A DNA stretch of 9,934 nt from an uncultured Eubacteriales bacterium (GTDB lineage: Bacteria > Bacillota > Clostridia > Christensenellales > DTU072). The notes beneath the pieces were generated by a model. The model did not search any database. It was not told where the DNA came from and saw only the letters and a program-made list of their open reading frames with translations. The stretch is taken from NCBI GenBank assembly GCA_902766325.1, contig CACXDF010000242.1, positions 1 to 9,934 of the forward strand, given 5' to 3'. The translations under genes were made by a program, and so were the position numbers. Positions 1 to 5,457 of the stretch are shown here, piece after piece (positions within the stretch are counted from its first letter, which is position 1; the number at the start of each line of letters is the position of its first letter).

Positions 1-1
1 T

Positions 2-700
2 TCAGGAAAGGATCTTCGTTTCGGCAAGATACTTATTGGTCTCGTAATAGCTACTTAGCGTGCCGATATCGGACCAATACGAATAATCCACGCAGGCATA
101 ACACCTGCCGACGAGCCGAGGTAAAAGATCCTTCCCGAAATCATAAAATCCGTCCGGGATCATCTGCAGGATTCTTTTTTCGATCACGTATATCCCCGTA
201 TTGACGAGAGCGGGCCGCACGACTTCCGGTTTTTCAATAAAACTCGAAATACGGTTCTCAAAGTCTATTTCCAGAGTGCCCAAACCGATAGGATACGGGT
301 GCGGTTGAGCTACGATCGTAAAGGGAGAACGCTTTGAAAAATGAAAAGAGATCGCCCTCTTTAAATCTATCTCCGTATATGCGTCTCCGCTGAGTACCAG
401 AAAGGTATCGTCAAAAAAGCGCTCCGCATTTTTGACTCCGCCCGCCGTACCCAAAGGCTCTTTTTCGTAAAAATAAGTCAGCTTCATCCCAAACCGCTCT
501 CCGTCTCCGAAGTACTCCGTTATCTTCTCCGGCATATACCCGAGCGTAACGGCAACGTCCGTAACGCCGTTTTTTTTGAGCGATCCGAGCGCATATTCGA
601 GCACCGGTTTATCGATAAGCGGGACCATCGGTTTGGGGACGGTATCGGTCAACGGGCGCAAACGCACGCCCCTGCCTCCCGCCATTATAACGGCTTTCAT
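2..700 (-). CDS. Single-domain NDP-sugar pyrophosphorylase (mannose-1-phosphate guanylyltransferase-like)
   Basis: A complete 232-residue nucleotidyltransferase that would join a sugar 1-phosphate to an NTP, releasing pyrophosphate, in the cytoplasm. Visible motifs are the N-terminal signature MAGGRGVRLRPLT (residues 6-18) with PKPM (22-25), EPLGTAGG (81-88), the metal-binding aspartate in LSGDAYTEID (Asp106), EKP (156-158), NTGIYV (167-172) and a second acidic site in YWSDIG (Asp211). It is most like the GMP-transferring domain found alone or fused to phosphomannomutase in Bacillota. No left-handed beta-helix or mutase domain follows, because the TGA stop lies at 2-4. The usual GxGTRL has Val instead of Thr (residue 12). 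The start is ATG at 698-700 with a strong GGAGG site about 6 bases upstream. The substrate (mannose, glucose or another sugar) cannot be decided from sequence alone; the galE start at the far end also suggests sugar-nucleotide metabolism nearby. The family call is firm, the substrate is inferred. Confidence 0.9.
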   Translation of the reverse strand: MKAVIMAGGRGVRLRPLTDTVPKPMVPLIDKPVLEYALGSLKKNGVTDVAVTLGYMPEKITEYFGDGERFGMKLTYFYEKEPLGTAGGVKNAERFFDDTFLVLSGDAYTEIDLKRAISFHFSKRSPFTIVAQPHPYPIGLGTLEIDFENRISSFIEKPEVVRPALVNTGIYVIEKRILQMIPDGFYDFGKDLLPRLVGRCYACVDYSYWSDIGTLSSYYETNKYLAETKILS

Positions 701-725
701 TTTTCTTTCCTCCTTTTTTTATTAA

Positions 726-754
726 CTATTAGCGAAAACGAACAAAATATTCAA
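726..754 (-). promoter_or_regulatory. Weak candidate promoter for the leftward pyrophosphorylase gene
   Basis: On the minus strand a TTGAAT hexamer (749-754) is followed after 17 bases by TAATAG (726-731). The -35 matches four of six consensus bases and the -10 only three, so this is a weak call. A promoter must lie in this region because the gene diverges from its neighbour, but the exact position is uncertain. Confidence 0.2.
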
Positions 755-758
755 AGTA

Positions 759-788
759 TTTTCACCGAGAGGTAAAATATCGGTAAAA
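759..788. promoter_or_regulatory. Candidate operator: inverted plus direct GGTAAAA repeats
   Basis: TTTTCACC (759-766) pairs imperfectly with GGTAAAA (771-777), with one extra C in the left arm. GGTAAAA occurs again at 782-788, exactly 11 bases after the first copy, which is one helical turn. The group ends four bases before the -35 box of the rightward promoter, in the middle of the divergent intergenic region. This is where a repressor or activator could bind. No known regulator motif is recognised, and in an A/T-rich spacer it may be chance. Confidence 0.2.
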
Positions 789-792
789 CATA

Positions 793-821
793 TTGCAAAG
801 TTTTTTTGCTTCTTATATAAT
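793..821 (+). promoter_or_regulatory. SigA-type promoter of the ppx-maf-mreB-like operon
   Basis: TTGCAA (793-798) and a perfect TATAAT (816-821) are separated by 17 bases, the ideal spacing for the housekeeping sigma factor. Transcription would start near 828, giving a leader of about 48 bases before the GTG start at 876. The leader is A/T-rich and shows no riboswitch-like fold by eye. Confidence 0.7.
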
Positions 822-875
822 AAAGTTGATTATAGTAAAAAGTTAGTAAATAAAATAATAAAGGAGGACTAGACC

Positions 876-2387
876 GTGGAGAAAATAGCAATCATAGACA
901 TCGGCTCAAACACCGCCAGGATCGTTATTGTCAACGTGCTCGACGGGGGTTATTATAACGTAATCGACGAATTGAAAGAACCCGTACGTCTGGCGCAAGG
1001 CATGGAAACGGACGGATTTTTACGTCCCTTGCGTATCCAGCAAATGGTGAAGACTTTATCCACCTTCAAAAACCTTTATGAAAGTCACAAAGTGAACCAG
1101 GTCTTCGCATACGCGACCGCAGCGGTACGCAGAGCGAAGAACCAGAAGACCTTCGTGGACGAGATCTTAAACGGATGCGGTATCAAAGTTACCGTCCTTA
1201 CCCAAGAAGAAGAAGCCAATCTCGTTTATACGGGCGTCATCAATTCCATGGATATCCCACGCGGACTTATCATAGACATCGGCGGAGCCAGCGTCAAGGT
1301 CATCCACTACAACCGTCGTTTCATGCTCGAACAGGACAGTCTTCCGTTCGGCGCCGTCACTTTGACGGAAAAATTCATTCATATCACGGACGGTAACGAA
1401 CGCGCTAAACAAATGGAGGATTACGTCACCGAGTACATCAAAAAATTGGATTGGCTCGGCAATCTGGAAGAAGATACCCAGCTGATAGGCGTGGGCGGTT
1501 CTATCCGTAACTTAGGCAAAATAAGCCGCCGTTTTAAACGTTATCCGCTGAATATGGCCCATAACTACCATATTCCGTTTGAAGAATTCGATAACATTTA
1601 TAACTCGCTGAAAGCGGTCGACGTGACCAAACCGGTCCGTATCAAGGGCGTATCGGCCTCTCGCGCGGAGATCCTGCCGGCGGCTATGAGCGTTATTCGC
1701 GCTTTCGAGCGTGCGACTTCTTTCACCGGCATCACTATTTCCGGCGCGGGCATGCGCGAAGGCGTTATGTTCCATTACGCCGTTCCGTCCACGTACGAAA
1801 GATGTATCACCGACGTCCTCGGACACAGCATCTACAATATGCTGCATAACTTCAACATGAACATACCCCACTCCGAGCACGTGTTCGATCTGTCTTTGCA
1901 GCTGTACAGACAACTCAAAGTTCTGCATAAGTTGCCCCGTATGTACGTCAAAGTCCTGCGCGTAGCGGCGCAGCTCCACGATATCGGTAGCAGTATCAAG
2001 TTCTACGATCACCACAGACACTCTTATTACCTGATCCTGAACAGCAATTTGTATGGCATTCAGCAGAAAGATCTGGTCATGGCGGCGTTGGTCGCCGGTA
2101 TGCACTCCAATCAGCCGCTCGACGGCATGGACGTTCAACAGTATCTTACCATGCTCACCGAAGACGATATCGAAGCCGTCAAAAAACTGGGCGTGATCGT
2201 GCGTATCGCAGAATGCTTCGATCGCAGCATGAGCGGCGTTATCACTTCGATCAACTGCGATATCCTGGGCGAAAGCGTTATTCTGAAAACGGAATCCAAC
2301 GCCGATTGCACTCTGGAGATCCAGGACGCGTTACTTGCCGTAGGCGACTTTAAACGCGCTTTCAAAAAGAACCTGGATATTCTGTAA
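876..2387 (+). CDS. ppx: Ppx/GppA-family phosphatase with C-terminal HD domain
   Basis: A 503-residue cytoplasmic protein with the full-length exopolyphosphatase architecture: an ASKHA (actin-like) phosphatase half followed by an HD-type helical domain. Family members cleave terminal phosphate from polyphosphate or hydrolyse pppGpp to ppGpp. Phosphate-1 loop IDIGSNTA is at residues 7-14, the acidic loop TQEEEA at 109-114 carries the expected catalytic glutamate, phosphate-2 is DIGGASVKV at 134-142, GVGGSIRNLG is at 205-214, and SGAGMREGVMF is near 289-299. The HD half shows His335, the His368-Asp369 doublet in QLHDIG, His382 and His410. Phosphate-2 is unusual: most homologues read DIGGGSTE, so the Gly is Ala138 and the Glu is Lys141, which could weaken metal binding. 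The start is GTG at 876 with AAGGAGG at 861-867. It is the first gene of the operon, and maf begins three bases after its stop. Polyphosphate versus pppGpp specificity cannot be told from sequence. Confidence 0.9.
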   Translation: MEKIAIIDIGSNTARIVIVNVLDGGYYNVIDELKEPVRLAQGMETDGFLRPLRIQQMVKTLSTFKNLYESHKVNQVFAYATAAVRRAKNQKTFVDEILNGCGIKVTVLTQEEEANLVYTGVINSMDIPRGLIIDIGGASVKVIHYNRRFMLEQDSLPFGAVTLTEKFIHITDGNERAKQMEDYVTEYIKKLDWLGNLEEDTQLIGVGGSIRNLGKISRRFKRYPLNMAHNYHIPFEEFDNIYNSLKAVDVTKPVRIKGVSASRAEILPAAMSVIRAFERATSFTGITISGAGMREGVMFHYAVPSTYERCITDVLGHSIYNMLHNFNMNIPHSEHVFDLSLQLYRQLKVLHKLPRMYVKVLRVAAQLHDIGSSIKFYDHHRHSYYLILNSNLYGIQQKDLVMAALVAGMHSNQPLDGMDVQQYLTMLTEDDIEAVKKLGVIVRIAECFDRSMSGVITSINCDILGESVILKTESNADCTLEIQDALLAVGDFKRAFKKNLDIL

Positions 2388-2390
2388 GAA

Positions 2391-2915
2391 ATGAGTTTTA
2401 TTCTCGCCTCTTCTTCACCTCGTCGGAAAGAACTTCTTAAAAAAGTCATTTCCGACTTTTCGGTTATTGTGCCCAACGTGACGGAAACGGAAGAAGGGAC
2501 GCCCGAAGAAATAGCGAAAAATAACGCGCAAAAAAAAGGACGCGCAGTCCGCGGCGAAAAGGTCATTGCCTGCGACACGTTGGTCGCTTTGGACGGCAAG
2601 ATCTACGGAAAGCCGTATACGGCGGAAAACGCCGAAAAAATGCTCGCCGAGTTATCCGGCAAAACGCACGAAGTCATCAGCGGACTTTACGTGCGCATCA
2701 ATGAAAAAGAGTATCTTTCGGCCGTAAAATCAAACGTCACTTTCTTTGATCTTTCTTCCGAAAAGATCAAAGAATACATCAAAAAATATAAACCGTTCGA
2801 TAAAGCGGGCGCATACGGCATTCAGGACGGATGCGTCGTGCGTTCTTATTCGGGAAGCTACGATAACATCGTCGGACTGCCTACCGAAAAACTGACGGAA
2901 ATACTGGGAGGATGA
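2391..2915 (+). CDS. maf: Maf-family nucleoside triphosphate pyrophosphatase
   Basis: A 174-residue protein of the Maf/HAM1 fold, which hydrolyses NTPs to NMP and pyrophosphate. Biochemically studied Maf proteins act on dTTP/UTP or on modified nucleotides, and Maf overexpression blocks septation in Bacillus. The substrate loop SSSPRR is at residues 7-12, the acidic CDT at 61-63 (usually ADT), GKPYTAENA at 73-81, KTHEVISGL at 91-99, DKAGAYGIQ at 137-145 and SGSYDNIVGLP at 154-164. The DKAGAYGIQ segment resembles the dTTP/UTP subtype (YhdE) more than the m7GTP subtype, which is an inference. The start at ATG 2391 gives the normal N-terminus. There is no convincing ribosome site, and the gene begins three bases after the ppx stop, so translational coupling is likely. 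At 174 residues it is slightly shorter than usual (about 190). In Bacillus, maf lies upstream of the mreBCD shape genes, which matters for reading the next two genes. Confidence 0.92.
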   Translation: MSFILASSSPRRKELLKKVISDFSVIVPNVTETEEGTPEEIAKNNAQKKGRAVRGEKVIACDTLVALDGKIYGKPYTAENAEKMLAELSGKTHEVISGLYVRINEKEYLSAVKSNVTFFDLSSEKIKEYIKKYKPFDKAGAYGIQDGCVVRSYSGSYDNIVGLPTEKLTEILGG

Positions 2916-2918
2916 ACC

Positions 2919-3944
2919 ATGGCTACGAAAAAAGCGGTTATTGCCTTTGACGACGATCACTTTATCGTTTACGGGGAAGACAAATTGCTTCTTTCCGTCC
3001 CGGCCGCCGTCGTTCGGAAAAAAAGCGCCTCGCCCGTAGCCGTCGCATTCGGAAGCGACGCTCTCAATATGCGCGACGATCTTACGGAAGGCTTGATGTT
3101 CAGTCGCCCTTTCAAGGGCAACACCATAGCCGATCTGCCCGCCGCCAAATTAATGATCCGGTATTATCTCAAAAAGCTTTTCGGTAATTTTACTTCCGTG
3201 GAGTTGTATATTTTGGTTTCATCCGGCATTTCTTCTATCGGAAGATCAAAGACCGAACAGGCTTTTATTTCTTGCGGTTACAAAAATATCTATATCGTAG
3301 AACGTCCGTATCTGCTGGCAAAGATCGCGCAACAAAAAGGGTTCGACCTGGCGGTCGATCTGGAAGGCCGCACGGTGGAAGTCGTTCTTTGCGAAGACGG
3401 AAAAGTCGTCCAGGCGCATTCGATCAATATCGGCGTTAAGGACGTAGAAGCCGCCGTGACCGAAGAACTCTGCGCCAAGTACGAGCTTTCGCCCTGTCTG
3501 AAAAAGACGGAGAGTACCGGAGAAAGATGTATCGTCCTCAACACTTTTTCGGAAGTGCCCGTTCTGTCCTGCTTTTCTCTCAGCGAAGACGACTATATCG
3601 CCGTCGACGTGATCGGACTGGATATCATTTCCGGCGAAAACAAGACGGTCACCGTTCGTTACAAAGAGCTGTATCCCCTTGTCGTACGTCCGTATGAAAA
3701 AACGGTAGAACTACTCACCGCCCTGCTGATGGGCTGTTCGGAAAAAACGGTGGGCGAGATCATCCGAAAAGGCGTTCTTTATCTCGGAGAACCGACGAAG
3801 ATCAACTGGTTCTGCGAATATATGTATAGAATAACCAAACTTCCCGCCTGCACCGTCAACGCAACGTTTTCGCAAGTCAAAACGTTATACGGACTGCTCG
3901 GCGACTCCGATTTTATGGCGTATGCGCTCGGCTTCGGGAAATAA
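2919..3944 (+). CDS. Divergent MreB/actin-like protein with degenerate nucleotide site
   Basis: A 341-residue protein whose whole length can be followed against MreB by eye. GSDALNMRDD...FSRPFKGNTIADL (45-73) matches the MreB stretch with RPMKDGVIADF. VELYILVSSGISSIGRSKTE (94-113) matches PRVVICVPSGVTEVEKRAV. GYKNIYIVERPYLLAKIA (120-137) matches GAREVYLIEEPMAAAIGA. DLAVDLEGRTVEVVLCEDGK (143-162) matches the phosphate-2 strand and hairpin, and EIIRKGVLYLGEPTKI (280-295) matches DIIDRGIVLTGGGALL. The nucleotide motifs are not kept: phosphate-1 (MreB DLGTANT) reads AFDDDHF at 9-15, phosphate-2 (DIGGGTTE) reads DLEGRTVE at 147-154, and the adenosine loop (TGGGA) reads LGEPT. ATP binding by the canonical route is therefore unlikely. 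ATG 2919 has GGGAGG at 2906-2911, inside the end of maf, three bases after its stop. The gene is intact, in a tight operon, so it looks selected and not decaying. The function is unknown; a scaffold or partner of a true MreB is possible. Other ASKHA proteins such as PilM or FtsA fit less well. Confidence 0.72.
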   Translation: MATKKAVIAFDDDHFIVYGEDKLLLSVPAAVVRKKSASPVAVAFGSDALNMRDDLTEGLMFSRPFKGNTIADLPAAKLMIRYYLKKLFGNFTSVELYILVSSGISSIGRSKTEQAFISCGYKNIYIVERPYLLAKIAQQKGFDLAVDLEGRTVEVVLCEDGKVVQAHSINIGVKDVEAAVTEELCAKYELSPCLKKTESTGERCIVLNTFSEVPVLSCFSLSEDDYIAVDVIGLDIISGENKTVTVRYKELYPLVVRPYEKTVELLTALLMGCSEKTVGEIIRKGVLYLGEPTKINWFCEYMYRITKLPACTVNATFSQVKTLYGLLGDSDFMAYALGFGK

Positions 3945-3948
3945 TCGT

Positions 3949-3955
3949 AAGGGTG
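3949..3955 (+). promoter_or_regulatory. Ribosome binding site that favours the ATG at 3959
   Basis: AAGGGTG (3949-3955) is the only Shine-Dalgarno-like element before the small membrane protein gene. It overlaps the possible GTG start at 3953, which would then have no site of its own. It lies five bases (from AAGGG) before the ATG at 3959, so ATG 3959 is preferred. Confidence 0.55.
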
Positions 3956-3958
3956 TAT

Positions 3959-4465
3959 ATGAAAAAAACCGATCTTGATAAAAAACTCAACAAAAAACAA
4001 ACGACGATCGCCGTCACAGCCGTCGCCGTTTTCGTTTTACTCGGCATCCTTGCCGCCATTCTCGGCAACGTCTTTTATCTCAAAAATCAAGAAGCGAAGA
4101 TCGTTAATTATTCTTCGTCAAGCGACTCGACCCTGCGGCTGAGGAATAACGGCGCGCTCGTTTACGTCTATAAAGAGCCTACCGCTTTTTCTTTGAACGA
4201 CACGCTCGAATTATCCAAAGGCGCGACGATGGTCGTCGTACGCGCCGAGTCGATACCGGATAAAACGGCTCTCCCCGCCAAAGCGGAGATCGACCCTTCC
4301 GCGACTCCGCACGCGATGTTTTTTTTACAAGTAAAGAGCAGATCCGGGCAAAAAACGACCGACTACGTACTGGAGATCGTATCTCAAAACGAATACGAAC
4401 CGGACGAGGCCTTACCCCCTCTTATCGAAGAAGGAAAAGACGATACGTCGAACTTATTGAAATAA
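3959..4465 (+). CDS. Small single-pass membrane protein of unknown function in the mreC position
   Basis: A 168-residue protein not recognised as any named family. The first 16 residues are rich in lysine (MKKTDLDKKLNKKQ), followed by one hydrophobic helix at about 17-40, then a polar, beta-prone segment of about 125 residues and an acidic C-terminus (EEGKDDTSN). The predicted topology is N-in with the bulk outside the membrane; no lipobox or cleavage site is visible. The segment SGQKTTDYVLEIVSQ near 135-150 resembles the last strand of bacterial Ig/cadherin-like sandwich domains, a weak inference. The start chosen is ATG 3959 rather than GTG 3953, which overlaps the ribosome site. It begins 14 bases after the MreB-like gene, where mreC lies in maf-mreBCD clusters. 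Topology is like MreC, but it is far shorter (MreC is usually near 280), lacks an evident coiled coil after the helix, and no MreC sequence similarity was seen. It may be the membrane partner of the upstream pseudo-actin. Confidence 0.75.
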   Translation: MKKTDLDKKLNKKQTTIAVTAVAVFVLLGILAAILGNVFYLKNQEAKIVNYSSSSDSTLRLRNNGALVYVYKEPTAFSLNDTLELSKGATMVVVRAESIPDKTALPAKAEIDPSATPHAMFFLQVKSRSGQKTTDYVLEIVSQNEYEPDEALPPLIEEGKDDTSNLLK

Positions 4466-4470
4466 TAAAA

Positions 4471-4476
4471 TATAAT
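4471..4476 (+). promoter_or_regulatory. Possible internal -10 box before ybaB
   Basis: A perfect TATAAT lies in the 26-base A/T-rich gap before ybaB, 21 bases ahead of its start. No good -35 is found at 16-18 bases upstream (TCGAAC at 4448-4453), so activity is doubtful. If it works, ybaB-recR could be expressed separately from the upstream genes. Confidence 0.22.
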
Positions 4477-4491
4477 AAAACGGAGGATTTT

Positions 4492-4836
4492 ATGTCTAAA
4501 TTCAACGGACGCGGCGGCTTCGGCGGCGGAGCCAATATGCAACAACTGATGCGCCAAGCGCAAAAAATGCAACAGGATATGCAAGCGGCTCAAGCCGAAC
4601 TTGCCGAGACCGAAGTGGAAGGGTCTTCCTGCAACGACATGATAAAAGTCGTCATGACCTGCGACCGTAAGCTCTCCTCTATTTCCATTGCGAAAGAGAT
4701 GGTCGATCCGGACGACGTAGAAATGCTCGAAGACGGCATCGTTGCCGCTTTTAACGCGGCGATGGAGATCGTCGAAGAAGAGCAAGAACGCGTTATGGGT
4801 CCCTTGACCGGCGGTATGGGCGGAGGTCTGTTCTGA
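4492..4836 (+). CDS. ybaB: YbaB/EbfC-family nucleoid-associated protein
   Basis: A 114-residue DNA-binding protein of the YbaB/EbfC family, which forms tweezer-shaped dimers on the nucleoid and is usually encoded just before recR. A glycine-rich N-terminus (RGGFGGGAN, 7-15) leads into a long amphipathic helix (MQQLMRQAQKMQQDMQAAQ, 16-34), then a central beta sheet (about 40-68), the diagnostic VDPDDVEMLEDGIVAAFNAA (71-90) and a second helix. The C-terminus is the usual Gly/Met-rich tail (GPLTGGMGGG). In place of the common glycine-rich turn between strands, this protein has GSSCNDMIKVVMTCD, a modest divergence with two cysteines. The start is ATG 4492 with a good CGGAGG site. One base separates its stop from the recR start. 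Length is normal for the family. Confidence 0.94.
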   Translation: MSKFNGRGGFGGGANMQQLMRQAQKMQQDMQAAQAELAETEVEGSSCNDMIKVVMTCDRKLSSISIAKEMVDPDDVEMLEDGIVAAFNAAMEIVEEEQERVMGPLTGGMGGGLF

Positions 4837-4837
4837 G

Positions 4838-5416
4838 ATGACGGACTCCATGTCTCGTCTGGTCGCCTGCTTCAGGAGTCTGCCCGGAGTAGGCGCTAAG
4901 ACCGCCGTGCGATACGCTTACAGCGTGATAGAAAAGGACGAAGAAAGCGCGCAGGAATTCGCGAATGCCATTCTCGACGCGAAAAAGAATATTCATTTTT
5001 GTCCCGAATGCGGAAATTATACCGAAGACGATCTGTGCGAATACTGCCGTTCCCGCGATAAAAAGACCATTTGCGTCGTAGCGCAGCCCAAAGATATCGC
5101 GCCTTTTGAAAAAACGGGTTCTTATAACGGCGTTTATCACGTTCTGCACGGCACGCTCGACTTTCGTAACGGGATCGGCGTAGACGATATCCGCATAAAA
5201 GAATTGCTCGCCCGCCTTGTCGGCGTGGAAGAAGTGATCATCGCCACCAATCCGGACGTCAGCGGAGAACTGACGGCTTCTTACCTTGCCGGTCAGATCA
5301 AACCTCTCGGCATTAAAGTGACCCGCCTTGCATATGGTATTTCCGTCGGGAGCGAGATCGAATACGCCGACGAGATCACCTTGCAGCGCGCTCTTTCCGA
5401 CAGAAAAGAGCTTTAA
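4838..5416 (+). CDS. recR: Recombination mediator RecR
   Basis: A 192-residue protein (the family is usually near 198) that works with RecO and RecF to load RecA at single-strand gaps; RecR rings clamp DNA. The helix-hairpin-helix LPGVGAKTAVR is at residues 15-25, and a C4 zinc finger uses Cys55, Cys58, Cys67 and Cys70 (CPECGNYTEDDLCEYC). The Toprim domain starts at ICVVAQPKDI (78-87), continues through YHVLHG (100-105), GIGVDDIRIKELL (112-124) and IIATNPDVSGELTA (134-147), and the C-terminal VTRLAYGISVGSEIEYADE motif is at 161-179. Two family-conserved stretches are altered: RLAHGLPVG reads RLAYGISVG, and the loop after YHVLHG reads TLDFRN instead of a SPLDG-like sequence. The start ATG 4838 is one base after the ybaB stop; a CGGAGG site inside ybaB (4821-4826) is 11 bases away. 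dnaX, the common partner of ybaB-recR, is not adjacent here. Confidence 0.95.
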   Translation: MTDSMSRLVACFRSLPGVGAKTAVRYAYSVIEKDEESAQEFANAILDAKKNIHFCPECGNYTEDDLCEYCRSRDKKTICVVAQPKDIAPFEKTGSYNGVYHVLHGTLDFRNGIGVDDIRIKELLARLVGVEEVIIATNPDVSGELTASYLAGQIKPLGIKVTRLAYGISVGSEIEYADEITLQRALSDRKEL

Positions 5417-5457
5417 AAATAATTCCATTACGATAGATTAATAAAAAGGAAAACGCT

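Noticed and set aside
1512..2138. 208-residue minus-strand open frame inside the Ppx gene
   Set aside because: It lies fully opposite a well-supported gene, has no ribosome site or recognisable domain, and its composition is what the antisense of this codon usage gives.
3953..3958. GTG at 3953 as the start of the membrane protein
   Set aside because: It falls inside the only ribosome-site-like element; ATG at 3959 has correct spacing from it. The difference is only two residues.
4793..5428. 211-residue minus-strand open frame across ybaB and recR
   Set aside because: It is antisense to two confident genes with strong family motifs; no motif or start signal supports it.
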